64,000 nt of DNA from Streptomyces silvae (GCF_016745505.1 NZ_JAERUC010000090.1:1-64000), one strand, 5' to 3'. Shown: positions 17,360-26,741, counted from the first letter of the stretch. Notes: generated by a model not told the origin, from the letters alone. Program-made: numbers and translations.

Positions 17360-18250
17360 TCACTCGGTGAAGACCTTCACGGAGTCGGCGCTCCCGCCGT
17401 TTCGGTTGACGCCGACGAAGAAGTCGCCCCCCACGTGCGTAACATCTTCGATCTCGTCGGTCAGGTTGTTCCCGGGAATCCCGATATCGCTCTCCACGTC
17501 ACCTCCGGACCAGTTGTACTGGTACACCCAGTTCCATCCGGTGTCGGGCGTTGAACTGTTGATGGACTTGGTGTTCCAGATGTAGTTCTCGGAGCAGTCG
17601 ATGCCTTGGTCGGAACGATTGTCGTGACTCGTCAGGTTGCTTTTCACCAGCGTCCATCCGCTCGTCAGTGAACCGGCACCGGGATGGGTCCACAGGTTCC
17701 CCAAGCGGCGGGCAGCGTATTTGCCGGCTCCGCCGGCCGCCGTCGCGCTGTAGCAGAGGCCGCTGATATTGCCGATGGGCAGGTGGACAACCTCGCTTGC
17801 GCCAACAGATCCCGACGAGTCCAGGTGAATGATCGTGACATCAGCGCTCGGGTACGCCGATTGACTTCCTTGGGTGGCAATCAGGGCGGCACCCTGGCCC
17901 TGATAGTTCGGATGGTAGGCGAGGTCGTTGCCATGGCCGAGTGCCGGTATGGAGGTCGGCGCCCCGGCGCAGGTCCAGCTGGTGCCGTCCCAGGTCGAGC
18001 CGTCGCGCAACCATCTGGACAGGACCGGATCCTTCCCGCCCGCCTTGGTGAAAATGATGTAGAGCTGGCCGCCCGACCCCGTGGCCATGCCTTGCATGAC
18101 GGTGCGGCCTGCCCTGCATGCGCTGCTGTTCGGGATGTTCAGCCGTTCCGCCCCACTCCTGTCCGTAGCGGCGTGGGCGGACGGTGTCGAGGAAATGGCG
18201 ATCCCGGTCAAGAGTGCCAGTGTGGACGCGAAACTCAGCAGTTTCTTCAC
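17360..18250 (-). CDS. Secreted protein of unknown function
   Basis: Exported protein of 296 residues. A Sec signal peptide is clear (KK, then LLSFASTLALLTGIA, cleavage after SAHA near residue 28). I do not recognise the mature part; it is rich in Gly, Ser, Asn and Trp with repeated strand-like blocks (GQLYIIFTKAG, DVTIIHLDSSG, DFFVGVNRNGG), suggesting a beta-propeller or beta-sandwich. The four Cys may form disulfides. The GTG start follows AAGGAGAG. Codon third positions are less GC-biased than neighbours, a sign of acquisition by transfer. No partner gene is evident. Confidence 0.75.
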   Translation of the reverse strand: MKKLLSFASTLALLTGIAISSTPSAHAATDRSGAERLNIPNSSACRAGRTVMQGMATGSGGQLYIIFTKAGGKDPVLSRWLRDGSTWDGTSWTCAGAPTSIPALGHGNDLAYHPNYQGQGAALIATQGSQSAYPSADVTIIHLDSSGSVGASEVVHLPIGNISGLCYSATAAGGAGKYAARRLGNLWTHPGAGSLTSGWTLVKSNLTSHDNRSDQGIDCSENYIWNTKSINSSTPDTGWNWVYQYNWSGGDVESDIGIPGNNLTDEIEDVTHVGGDFFVGVNRNGGSADSVKVFTE

Positions 18251-18431
18251 TTGGTGCCTCTCCTTTGTGGATAAGGGGAGGAGGGTAGCATTTGACGTGT
18301 ACCTTGCATTCGACATGGCGTCAAGTCGCTGCAAGGGCAATCATCGTGACGAGCAGTCGGCGTCCTGCGCCAGCTTCCTGAAACGGACCTGACGAGCTCT
18401 GAGGAGTGGCAAGACCGGTGGTGGCGGATGG

Positions 18432-18860
18432 TCAGAGCAGCCGGGGATCGTTCGCCGACCGAGCGTCGCCCGGGCCGGGCACGGAGGGGCGGGGCCTGGG
18501 CAGGCGTCGCGTCTCCTCGGCTTCGCCCTCGATGTCGATGTCCGGCAGCAGACTGTCCAGCGGGCCGGGCATCCATCAGGCACGGTGCTCCAGCAGGGCC
18601 ATGACCGCAGGCACGATGGTCATGCGTACGACGAGGGCGTCGAAGAAGACGGCCGCGGCCAGCGAGAGTCCGAACGCCTGGAGCATCGTCGACTCCGACA
18701 GTACGAAGCCGCTGAAGACGCTGATCATGATCAGTGCGGCGGCGGTGACGACCCGGGCGCTGTGAGCGAAGCCGGTCACAACCGCCTCGCGGGGTCGGCC
18801 GTCGCGGACGTAGGACTCCCGCATCCGGCTGACCGGGCAGACCTCGTAGGCTTGCCGCTC
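18432..18860 (-). pseudogene. MMPL transporter, C-terminal remnant
   Basis: Tail of an MMPL/RND lipid-type exporter. SRMRESYVRDGRPREAV and the three following hydrophobic segments match the last part of the family, but the first 500 or more residues are missing and the sequence upstream of about 18860 is unrelated. In addition, the frame is interrupted at 18576-18578: ...LLEHRA is followed by TGA TGG ATG where relatives have HRAWW, so a TGG codon has become TGA. Past it the same frame runs on to a normal polar tail and a stop at 18432. It lies downstream of a TetR gene. Confidence 0.8.
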
Positions 18861-18985
18861 GCACCGCGCCGGACGCGAGACGCCGTCGGCGGCCGCAAGA
18901 AGGGGCCACGGGCAGGGGCCTGCCGGAAGGACTCGCGAGGCTTCGAAGCGGCGAAGAGGGGCAGCGGGCGCAAGCAAAACACGCC

Positions 18986-19591
18986 CTAGGGACGTTCGTT
19001 TGAAGTGCCAAGGCTCCGCCGGTGCCGCAGACCGTCCATCACCACTGCACATAGTTGATCAGCCTGCTCTTCACCGTCGGGTTCACATTCGGTGACGAAG
19101 GCGATGGCGTTGGCCAGCTTGAGTACCTGGCCCACTGCGACGTCGGCGCGGATCGAACCCGCCTGCTGGGCCCGGTCGAGCAGGGCCGCCGCTGCGGAGT
19201 ACATCGTCTCCCGGCACCAGGAAACGTCGGAGCCCTCATCGCGTAGGGCAAGCATCAGTGTCGTCGCCAGACTGCGTGACGTGCTCCCCTGTACGACAAG
19301 CTCCCGTAGCCAGGTCTCCAGTCCCGTGTCCGGGGATCGTGCGGCGAGCAGTTCCTGCGAGCGTGCGTACAGGGCCTCGATCTGGTGGCGGTGGACGGCC
19401 TGCAGCAATGCCTCGCGGGTCGGAAAGCGGCGGTAGAGAGTCGCGTTCCCCACGCCGGCGTGGCGGGCGATGTCGTCCATGGGAGCGTCGACTCCCCGTG
19501 CAGCGAAGACTTCGCGAGCGGAGCTGACCAGCCGTTCGTAGTTGCGCCGTGCGTCGGCTCGGAGCTCGGGCTGGGGTGAAGGTGTGGGCAC
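18986..19591 (-). CDS. TetR-family repressor
   Basis: Regulator of 201 residues with the TetR helix-turn-helix at about residues 30-60 (DDIARHAGVGNATLYRRFPTR with a recognition helix) and a C-terminal ligand-binding domain of the SbtR-like type. The GTG start is preceded by AGGAGG. It is divergent from the NmrA-like gene; the 123-base intergenic region carries two 13-base palindromes, GGGGAGTCTCCCC and GGGGAAGTTCCCC, that are the likely operators for both genes. Its former target downstream, an MMPL exporter, survives only as a remnant. Confidence 0.9.
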   Translation of the reverse strand: MPTPSPQPELRADARRNYERLVSSAREVFAARGVDAPMDDIARHAGVGNATLYRRFPTREALLQAVHRHQIEALYARSQELLAARSPDTGLETWLRELVVQGSTSRSLATTLMLALRDEGSDVSWCRETMYSAAAALLDRAQQAGSIRADVAVGQVLKLANAIAFVTECEPDGEEQADQLCAVVMDGLRHRRSLGTSNERP

Positions 19592-19612
19592 GGCGCCTCC
19601 TGTTTACGAAAC

Positions 19613-19625
19613 GGGGAGTCTCCCC
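19613..19625. promoter_or_regulatory. TetR operator candidate 1
   Basis: GGGGAGTCTCCCC, six-base arms around a central T, 22 bases before the TetR start. Confidence 0.65.
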
Positions 19626-19646
19626 ATATAGTAGCAAGCAGTAACC

Positions 19647-19659
19647 GGGGAAGTTCCCC
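19647..19659. promoter_or_regulatory. TetR operator candidate 2
   Basis: GGGGAAGTTCCCC, six-base arms around a central G, with centre 34 bases (about three helical turns) from that of candidate 1. Confidence 0.65.
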
Positions 19660-19714
19660 AGTTGATGTAGCTCTTCCCGGCCCGGCAATGTCCGGCGCTC
19701 ACGCGGAGGTAGAA

Positions 19715-20623
19715 ATGACGACGAATCCCACTGTGCTGGTGACCGGGGCCACCGGTCTGCAGGGTGGAGCCACCGCGCGGCAGCTGCTGGCGGCCGGTTG
19801 GCGGGTGCGAGCCCTTGTCCGCGACCAGGTCAGCCCCGGGGTACAGGCGCTGGTACGGGCCGGCGCCGAGGTCGTTTCGGGAGACATGGGGGACAGGGCT
19901 TCCCTCGACGCGGCGATGCGGGGCGTGCACGGGGTCTTCAGTGTCCAGCCCACCGCCGGCTATCCCGGCACCCCGCCCGGCTTCTCCGTCGAGGACGAGA
20001 TGCAGCTGGGCATGAATGTGATCGAAGCGGCGTACGAAGCCGATGTCCGGCACCTCGTCTACGCTTCGGTCGCCGGCGTGGAGCGCTCACCCGGCATCCG
20101 CCGCTGGGAGAGCAAATGGCGGATCGAGAGGCGAATCGGCGCCCTGGGGCTGCCCGCCACCCTCTTGCGTCCTGTGCGGTTCATGGAGAACCACTCCGAC
20201 CCGACCATGGGGGTGCGCGATGGCGTACTGACCGATGTGGTCGAGCCTGAGGTGCCCGTCCAGCTCATAGCCGGGAGCGATATCGGCGCCTTCGCGGCCA
20301 TGGCATTCACCCATCCCGACCAGTACATCGGCCGAGCACTCGAGATCGCCGGTGATGAATTGACGCTGCCGCAGGTGGTCGACGCGATCAGCCGCACTAC
20401 CGGAGTCGCCGTCGCCTACCGGGCGATCCCGCGAGAGGCTCTCACAGGGCTGGACCCGGACGCCCAGGCCGGCTACGACTTCGCCCATCGCAAGGGTGGT
20501 GGCTGGCAGGCTGACATTTCAAAGCTGCGCAGCCTGCACCCGGCTCTGATGACCTTCGACACCTGGCTACGGAAGGAAGGCAGGGCGCAGTTCGACGCAC
20601 TGTTCCGCGATCAGCTCGCCTGA
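19715..20623 (+). CDS. NmrA-like NAD(P)-binding protein
   Basis: Atypical extended-SDR protein of 302 residues. The N-terminal Rossmann motif VTGATGLQGGATARQL (about residues 8-23) and the stretch GVFSVQPTAGY are typical of NmrA/quinone-oxidoreductase-type proteins, which act as NAD(P)H-dependent reductases or redox sensors. GGAGG is 6 bases before the ATG. It is divergent from a TetR gene and likely repressed through the two palindromes between them, which would make it a stress- or xenobiotic-inducible reductase. Confidence 0.87.
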   Translation: MTTNPTVLVTGATGLQGGATARQLLAAGWRVRALVRDQVSPGVQALVRAGAEVVSGDMGDRASLDAAMRGVHGVFSVQPTAGYPGTPPGFSVEDEMQLGMNVIEAAYEADVRHLVYASVAGVERSPGIRRWESKWRIERRIGALGLPATLLRPVRFMENHSDPTMGVRDGVLTDVVEPEVPVQLIAGSDIGAFAAMAFTHPDQYIGRALEIAGDELTLPQVVDAISRTTGVAVAYRAIPREALTGLDPDAQAGYDFAHRKGGGWQADISKLRSLHPALMTFDTWLRKEGRAQFDALFRDQLA

Positions 20624-20733
20624 CGCGACCTGCAGCACCGCACGACCCTCTGTCTTCACGCACTGATGATCAGCTGCGGCCGTTGCCTTGTAGCCGGCGG
20701 CCAGTCGTTTGTACGTACCGGTCGACCGCCCGA

Positions 20734-21636
20734 TCAGATGTGCAGGTCAGCCCTGAACGCGGTTGATGCCTCGCCGGTGATGGCGACCTGCAGTGCGTCA
20801 TCGGCTCCTGTGTCGACGCGGACTTCGACGTCACCGGGCCTCCCCATGGCCCAGCCTTGCCGTCCGGTGAACGTGAGCCGGCCGTTCACCGTGGGGACGA
20901 TGCCATGACGTACCAGATAGGCGCCGAGGGGGCCATGCCCGTTGCCGGTGACGGGGTCCTCGGCGATTCCGATCGCGGGGGCGAACATGCGTGACCAGGT
21001 GAGCAGGTGCGGTTCGCCGGTGGCTCGTGTGAAGACGAAGAAGCCGTTGGTGCCGACCTCGTGGCTCAGCGCTGTCAGTGCGGTGGGATCCGGGCGCAGG
21101 CTGTCGATGGCACTGCGGTCACGCAGTTCGACGAGTGCCTTGGAGTGACCGGTGGACACGATCTGAACCGGGCCGCTGTCGGCCAGGTCGTCGAGGCCTG
21201 CGTCCAGTGCCCGCAGCAGTCGGTCCGTCTGGCTGCCGTTCAGTTCGGGGTTGAAGACGGCCTTGCCCTGTTCCATGCTGATCCGTACGCGGTCGCCCTC
21301 GCGAAGAATCTGCACTCCTTGCAGAAGGCCCGTGCCGGACTTCTGTACACATGATCCCGACGGCAGGCCGTACTCGACGGCCCGTGCGTAGTGAGCCGCC
21401 ACTGTGGCGTGTCCGCAGGTCGGGACCTCTGTCGTGGGGGTGAAGAACCGCACTCGCACATCGTGGTCGGCCCCCTCCGGCGGCAGGACGAAGGCAGTTT
21501 CCGAGTTGTTCAGCTCCCGTGCCACGGCCTGCATCTGGGCCTCTGTCAGGCCTTCGGCGCTGAGGACCACTCCAGCCGGGTTGCCCTGGAAGGGTGCGGG
21601 GGAGAAGGCATCGATCTGATAGAGAACCTGCGGCAT
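20734..21636 (-). CDS. PhzF-family isomerase
   Basis: PhzF/diaminopimelate-epimerase-fold protein of 300 residues. The N-terminal QIDAFSPAPFQGNPAGVVL and the catalytic-type Glu in LNNSETAFV (about residue 45) are well conserved, as is the second-domain GNGHGPLGAYLV. PhzF isomerises dihydro-hydroxyanthranilate in phenazine synthesis, but most homologues have other, unknown roles and no phenazine genes are nearby. AAAGGAG precedes the ATG. It lies 30 bases downstream of a DMT exporter gene in the same direction, so the two are probably co-transcribed. Confidence 0.87.
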   Translation of the reverse strand: MPQVLYQIDAFSPAPFQGNPAGVVLSAEGLTEAQMQAVARELNNSETAFVLPPEGADHDVRVRFFTPTTEVPTCGHATVAAHYARAVEYGLPSGSCVQKSGTGLLQGVQILREGDRVRISMEQGKAVFNPELNGSQTDRLLRALDAGLDDLADSGPVQIVSTGHSKALVELRDRSAIDSLRPDPTALTALSHEVGTNGFFVFTRATGEPHLLTWSRMFAPAIGIAEDPVTGNGHGPLGAYLVRHGIVPTVNGRLTFTGRQGWAMGRPGDVEVRVDTGADDALQVAITGEASTAFRADLHI

Positions 21637-21666
21637 ACGGTTGCTCCTTTCGGCATGGGCCCTCGG

Positions 21667-22596
21667 TCAGGGCGTTCCGGCCGGCGCCGGAGACGACGGC
21701 TCCGGGTCAGTGGACGTGAAGCGGCGGGTGAGGGCGACGCCGACGAGCACGACCGACATCCCGACACCGATCCGTACGTTGAAGTCCTCATCGAGCACGA
21801 CGACACCCAGGGCCACCGAGACCACCGGCAACAGGTACCCCACGGTCGCGGTGTTCGTGGCTCCTTCGGCGGCGATGTTGCGGTAGGTGAGGTAGAACGT
21901 GGCAGCCGTGGCGACTACGCCCAGAACCAGCACGACGGCCATCGTCCTCGCGCTGATCTCGACCGGCTCCAGGCCGCCGAAGGGCAGGGTCAGCGCAGTG
22001 AGACAGGTCGCCACGACGAGTTGCGCGGCGGAGAGCGAGATGGTGGGGATGCCCGTGCCGACCAGGTGGCGTGCCATGAAGGCGAAGCCGATCGCGTAGC
22101 TGGCCGCTGCCAGGGCGACGGCCACAATGCCCCACCCGCCGGACCCCGCGGCCTTCCACGGGGCGAGGATCAGCACGACTCCGGCATATCCGATCAGCAG
22201 TCCACACAGCCGGGTCGACCGGAGCCCCCGCTCGGCACCGGTGATGACGCCGATCAGAAGTGCCCACAGGGGAGTGGTCGCGTTCAGCACGCCGGCGACA
22301 CCCGAGTCGATACTCCGCTGGCCCACGCTGAACATCGCGAAGGGCAGAGCGTTGCAGAAGAAGGCGGCCACCGCGATTCGGCCCCAGACACTCCGGTCGC
22401 GGGGGAGCCGTTGCCCCGCGACTCGGCAGGCGACCAGCAGAGTGATCGACCCGATCACGCATCGACTGAGGGTCACATGCACCGGTGCCAGCGCCTCGAG
22501 AGCCAACTCGATCCAGAGGAAGGTTGCTCCCCACAGCAGGGCAAGTGCGCCGATTCGTGCCCACGTCCGGGTCCCGTCCATGCCGCCCTTCACCAT
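21667..22596 (-). CDS. EamA/DMT-superfamily transporter
   Basis: Membrane protein of 309 residues with ten predicted helices arranged as two EamA repeats (first about residues 12-145, second about 155-290). The opening LLWGATFLWIELALEAL is typical. Members export amino acids or small metabolites. The start is the ATG of MVKGGMDG; the ATG five codons later, with a GGGCGG before it, is an alternative. It is the first gene of a probable pair with the PhzF-like gene. Confidence 0.85.
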   Translation of the reverse strand: MVKGGMDGTRTWARIGALALLWGATFLWIELALEALAPVHVTLSRCVIGSITLLVACRVAGQRLPRDRSVWGRIAVAAFFCNALPFAMFSVGQRSIDSGVAGVLNATTPLWALLIGVITGAERGLRSTRLCGLLIGYAGVVLILAPWKAAGSGGWGIVAVALAAASYAIGFAFMARHLVGTGIPTISLSAAQLVVATCLTALTLPFGGLEPVEISARTMAVVLVLGVVATAATFYLTYRNIAAEGATNTATVGYLLPVVSVALGVVVLDEDFNVRIGVGMSVVLVGVALTRRFTSTDPEPSSPAPAGTP

Positions 22597-22702
22597 CGTC
22601 TCGTCCGTACGTTCGGCAACGCGAAGCGTCTCGCCGTGTGCTTTCCGCTCCTGGGTCTCGTGCTGCGTGGTCGACCCGGCTCCACATGGGACATGGGCCG
22701 AG

Positions 22703-23599
22703 TCAGTCCACTGCCACGAACCGCAGCAGTGCGGCGACGAAGGCCTCCGGATTCTCCTCCGCGATCCAATGCGCGGTCCCCGCCACGATGAGTCCGGTCA
22801 CCTGCTCGGCCACCTCAAGCATCATTTCCTCGATGAGCGCCCCTGACGTGCTCATAGCCCCACCGACCGCCAGGACCGGCACGGTGAGCTTGCCGTTGCG
22901 AGCGAGCGCCGCGCGGTTGTCGGCCGCGTCCTGATCGAAGGCGCGGTACACCTCGAACCCGGCGCGCATCGCTCCGGGGGCGGAGTACGCGGCCACGTAC
23001 GTGTCGAAGTCGCGGTCCGACAGTGCGGAGGGATCGGAGGTGCGCACGCCGAAGAACGTCTGGAGGTACTGCCGTTCGCGTCCTGCGACCAGGATCTCCG
23101 CCACGTCCCGTGCCCCGTGGAAGGCGAAGTGCCATACGCGAGGGTCGCTGCGCAGCCGGTCGAAGACCGCGGTGCCGGGCAACGGGGCATCCATGGTCAC
23201 CAGGTGGGATACGTCGTCACGGAAGCGCTGCGCGTATGCGTAGGCGACCATCAGGCCGATGTCATGACCGACCATCACCACCGGCTCGCGCACGCCGAGA
23301 TGCTCGTGCAGCAGCCGGTGGAGGTCGTTCGCCATCGTCCACTTGTCGTAGCCGGCGACCGGCCGGAACGAGTGACCGGCACCCCGGTAGTCGGGGGCAA
23401 CGACGCGGTACCCGGCGTCCACGAGGGGCTGGATCACCCGGTGCCACTCCCACCACGTCTGGGGAAAACCGTGCACGAGGACGATCGTGCGGTCCCCGTG
23501 CCCGGCCGTCACGTAGTGCAAGCGCAGCCCCGGCTCGATATCGGCCATGCCGTGCGTGAAGGCGGATGAGTCCTGGTGGTCCACGTGGAAGGTCGACAC
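22703..23599 (-). CDS. Epoxide-hydrolase-like alpha/beta hydrolase
   Basis: Alpha/beta hydrolase of 298 residues. The oxyanion motif HGFPQTW is near residue 43, and the nucleophile elbow VGHDIG gives Asp113 rather than Ser, the mark of epoxide hydrolases and haloalkane/haloacetate dehalogenases. A C-terminal GTAHWIAEENP supplies the catalytic His. Cytoplasmic. GGAGACCC precedes the GTG start (VSTFHVD); MADIEPG is a later possible start. The gene is divergent from a LysR regulator, with 138 bases between, so it is likely controlled by it. Substrate unknown. Confidence 0.85.
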   Translation of the reverse strand: MSTFHVDHQDSSAFTHGMADIEPGLRLHYVTAGHGDRTIVLVHGFPQTWWEWHRVIQPLVDAGYRVVAPDYRGAGHSFRPVAGYDKWTMANDLHRLLHEHLGVREPVVMVGHDIGLMVAYAYAQRFRDDVSHLVTMDAPLPGTAVFDRLRSDPRVWHFAFHGARDVAEILVAGRERQYLQTFFGVRTSDPSALSDRDFDTYVAAYSAPGAMRAGFEVYRAFDQDAADNRAALARNGKLTVPVLAVGGAMSTSGALIEEMMLEVAEQVTGLIVAGTAHWIAEENPEAFVAALLRFVAVD

Positions 23600-23737
23600 G
23601 ATCGGGTCTCCTGTGCGGTCGGTGAGCCTGTTCGGGGTCGTACGGGAGCCGTGCGCGGACCCCGACAGCGGTAGCCTGCGCCGAGCGAACCGATAGCACA
23701 AGTGAAATGATCTACACCTACTGTTAATGTCTGCTAC

Positions 23738-24685
23738 ATGCTCGATATGAGGCGCATGCAGGTACTGCGTGCCGTGGTCACCAGCGGATCGGTTACCGCC
23801 GCGGCGGCCAATCTGGGATACACCCCGTCTGCCATCAGCCAGCAGGTTTCCGCCCTGGAGAAGGAAGCCGGCATGCCGTTGCTGGAGCGGGCCGGACGCG
23901 GCGTACGTCCCACCGAGGCGGGACGGCTGCTCAGCGATTACGCCGCCGCCATCGGCAGAACCGTGGCGGAGGCAGAAACAGCGCTCACAGATCTGCGTGA
24001 GGGCCGCGCCGGGCGCGTGACCGTGCGGTACTTCGGCACGGCAGGTGCCCCGTTGATGGCGCCCACTCTGGCCCGGCTGCGCGAGACTCGCCCAGGCGTA
24101 CGGTTCGACCTCCACCTCAGCGACCCGCACGACCCGCTGCCGGAGGTCCAACAAGGACGCGCCGACCTCGCCGTCGTGGTACGTCCCTCGATCGGGGAGC
24201 CCGCCGGTGTGCGGCTCATCCCCCTGCTCGACGACCCGTACCGAGTCATCCTGCCTGCGGGCCACCCACTGGCCGAGCGCGACGTACTTGCCCTGGGGGA
24301 CCTGGCCGACGAGCCGTGGGTGGGCAGCGAGCGCTCCTCCGATCCCTGCCAGGCCATCGTCCTCGACGCCTGCGGGGCCGCGGGTTTCACGCCCAAATTC
24401 GTCGTCGAAAGCGGTGACTACGCCACGGCGCTGGGCTTCGTGGCCGCAGGAATCGGGGTCGCGCTGGTCCCGCGGCTCGGGCTGCGTGCCGTTCCCTCGA
24501 ACGTGGTCGTGCGGGAGGTCCGGGCACCGGAGCCGGTCCGGTCGATCTGCAGTGCGGTTCGCGCTTCGATGACGGTCCCCTCCGCCCTGAACGCGTTGAT
24601 CGACGCACTGGGCGAGGCCGCTCTCGCGCTGTCCGACCACCGGTCGTTCATCTCCGATGAACCGGAGAGCGCCCCGACTGCATGA
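23738..24685 (+). CDS. LysR-family transcriptional regulator
   Basis: Regulator of 315 residues with a LysR helix-turn-helix at residues 3-62 (LRAVVTSGSVTAAAANLGYT) and an effector-binding domain from about residue 92. It is divergent from the epoxide-hydrolase-like gene. The intergenic stretch 23690-23735 is unusually A/T-rich for this genome and should hold both promoters and the LysR site. The protein ends with a polar, Pro-rich tail (SDEPESAPTA). Confidence 0.9.
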   Translation: MLDMRRMQVLRAVVTSGSVTAAAANLGYTPSAISQQVSALEKEAGMPLLERAGRGVRPTEAGRLLSDYAAAIGRTVAEAETALTDLREGRAGRVTVRYFGTAGAPLMAPTLARLRETRPGVRFDLHLSDPHDPLPEVQQGRADLAVVVRPSIGEPAGVRLIPLLDDPYRVILPAGHPLAERDVLALGDLADEPWVGSERSSDPCQAIVLDACGAAGFTPKFVVESGDYATALGFVAAGIGVALVPRLGLRAVPSNVVVREVRAPEPVRSICSAVRASMTVPSALNALIDALGEAALALSDHRSFISDEPESAPTA

Positions 24686-25226
24686 ACCGTGTGGTGAGTC
24701 CGTCCGCCCCACGCAATGGACGCGGTGCATGGACCACGTGATTCACCCGGTACGCGCCGAGGAGCGGGACCGGGCAAGGGTGATCCGGCTCGCTCCCCTC
24801 GGGCAGAAATGTAGGCGTACTTAACGGTAGTGCAGAAGCTTTTGATTATGCTCAGGCACCAGCCCCAGGCATCGTTCCTCAGGTGGCAGACGCGGCGGAG
24901 ACCGAACATGAAGGGCGTCACGGCCATATGGCTTTCCACCGCATGGGCATGTCCGCCCGTGGGCTGATCGCCCTGACGCCGACGGCCTGAAAACGGACCG
25001 GACCGGGACCGTGAGGATGGATCGCATCTCCCCTCATCTGCTCCGCTCATGAAGGCACAAACGGCCGTTCCGGTGGCCTGCCTCGGTCCGACCAGCGTCA
25101 GGGCCGCCGCCCCACAACGGACGGTCGAAGCCCGCCCTGCACATCGGCTCCCACCACACGGTCGGTGAGCCAGCCGGAATCGGCTTCGACAAGCCCGAAA
25201 GATCCTTCGGAGAACAGGACAATGAC
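24686..25226. other. 541-base intergenic region
   Basis: No convincing gene on either strand. There is an A/T-rich patch at 24808-24850 (AATGTAGGCGTACTTAACGG and following) that could be a promoter or a decayed gene edge, and an A-rich ribosome-site area just before pepA at 25205-25226. Short open frames here have no family match. Confidence 0.5.
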
Positions 25227-26741
25227 GTGACCACCCTTACCGTCTCGACTGCCGCCCCTGGAGCGCAGCCCGCGGACTGCGTCGTGATCGGTGTCTCAGC
25301 AAGCCCCGCAGGGCCGGTCGTCGCGCCCGGCGCGGAAGCTGTGGACGAGGCGTTCGACGCCGGCCTCGCCGCGCCGCTCGGCACTCTCGGCTTCACCGGA
25401 GCGGAAGGACAAACGCTCAAGCTGCCCGCCCCAGCAGGCCTCCAGGCCGAGGTGGTCCTCGCGGTCGGTCTGGGGAAGACAACTGAGGGCGGTGTGGCGA
25501 CCGACGACGCGCTGCGCCGAGCCGCCGGAGTGGCCGCCCGTGTACTGGCCGGAACCGGGCGTGCTGTGCTCGCCCTTCCGGCCAACACCGCCGAAGCCGC
25601 GGAAGCCGTGGCGATGGGCGCTCTGCTCGGCGCCTACACCTTCACCGCATACCGTGACCCGGGCGAGGGCCAGGGCCCCGTCGGTGAACTGGTGATCCAG
25701 GCGGATGAGGCGACTCAGGACGAGGTGACGGCCGGTGTGCGGCGCGGCAGCGTGATCGGCGAGGAGATGAACCGTGCCCGGGACCTGATCAACATGCCGG
25801 CCAATCATCTGACGCCGGAGGCTTTCGCCGCCACCGGACGCGATGTCGGGGAGACGTACGGGCTCGACGTCGAGGTACTCGATGAGGAGGCCCTCGCCAA
25901 GGAGTCGTTCGGCGGCATCCTCGGTGTCGGCCAGGGCTCCGTGAGACCGCCACGCCTGGTCAGGGTCGCCTACACCCACCCGGCCGCCGACAAGACCCTC
26001 GCCTTTGTCGGCAAGGGCATTACCTACGACTCGGGCGGCATATCGCTCAAGCCGGTCGGCTCCAACGAAATCATGAAGCGGGACATGTCCGGGGCCGCCG
26101 CTGTCCTGGCCGCTGTGGTGGCTGCTGCACGGCTCCGCCTGCGCGTGAACGTCACCGGCTGGCTCGCGATCGCCGAGAACATGCCGTCCGGCTCGGCAAC
26201 CAAGCCGGGAGACGTGCTGCGGATGTACAACGGCAGGACCGTCGAAGTGCTCAAAACCGACGCCGAAGGGCGCCTGGTGCTCGCGGACGCTCTCGTCCGC
26301 GCGGGCGAGGAGGGACCGGACGCCCTCGTGGACGTGGCCACCCTGACCGCCGCGATGAGGATGGCCCTGGGCGACCGCGTCTTCGGCGTGATGTCGCCGG
26401 ACGCACGCTTCCGTGCCCACGTCGTCGACGCGGCCGAACGCGCGGGGGAGGAGGCATGGCCCATGCCGCTGCCGAACCAGCTGCGCGAGAGCCTGGACTC
26501 CCCGGTGGCCGACATCGCCAACACCGGGGTACGCATGGGCGGCGGCCTGGTCGCCGGTCTCTTCCTGCAGGAATTCGTACCCGACGGTGTGCCCTGGGCC
26601 CATCTCGACATCGCGGGTCCCGCCTTCCACGAAGGCGAGCCCTACGGACACACACCCCGGGGCGGCACCGGCTGTGCGGTACGCACTCTGGTGCAACTGG
26701 CGCAGGACGCCGCCCTGGAGCGGTCAGGGGCGGACCGGTGA
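25227..26741 (+). CDS. pepA: Leucyl aminopeptidase (M17)
   Basis: Cytosolic aminopeptidase of 504 residues. The C-terminal catalytic domain has the two-metal site of the family: GKGITYDSGG (Lys and Asp), DMSGAAAV, and the signature KTDAEGRLVLADAL with the catalytic Arg. The N-terminal alpha/beta domain (1-170) is normal. It releases N-terminal residues, mainly Leu, from peptides and takes part in protein turnover and Cys-Gly breakdown. The GTG start follows GGAGAACAGG. Its stop overlaps the start of a RidA-like gene. Streptomyces commonly has a separate housekeeping pepA, so this may be a second copy. Confidence 0.92.
   Translation: MTTLTVSTAAPGAQPADCVVIGVSASPAGPVVAPGAEAVDEAFDAGLAAPLGTLGFTGAEGQTLKLPAPAGLQAEVVLAVGLGKTTEGGVATDDALRRAAGVAARVLAGTGRAVLALPANTAEAAEAVAMGALLGAYTFTAYRDPGEGQGPVGELVIQADEATQDEVTAGVRRGSVIGEEMNRARDLINMPANHLTPEAFAATGRDVGETYGLDVEVLDEEALAKESFGGILGVGQGSVRPPRLVRVAYTHPAADKTLAFVGKGITYDSGGISLKPVGSNEIMKRDMSGAAAVLAAVVAAARLRLRVNVTGWLAIAENMPSGSATKPGDVLRMYNGRTVEVLKTDAEGRLVLADALVRAGEEGPDALVDVATLTAAMRMALGDRVFGVMSPDARFRAHVVDAAERAGEEAWPMPLPNQLRESLDSPVADIANTGVRMGGGLVAGLFLQEFVPDGVPWAHLDIAGPAFHEGEPYGHTPRGGTGCAVRTLVQLAQDAALERSGADR

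Noticed and set aside
20734..22596. PhzF plus exporter as a phenazine or other biosynthetic cluster
   Set aside because: No other biosynthetic genes are present; PhzF homologues are widespread without phenazine production.
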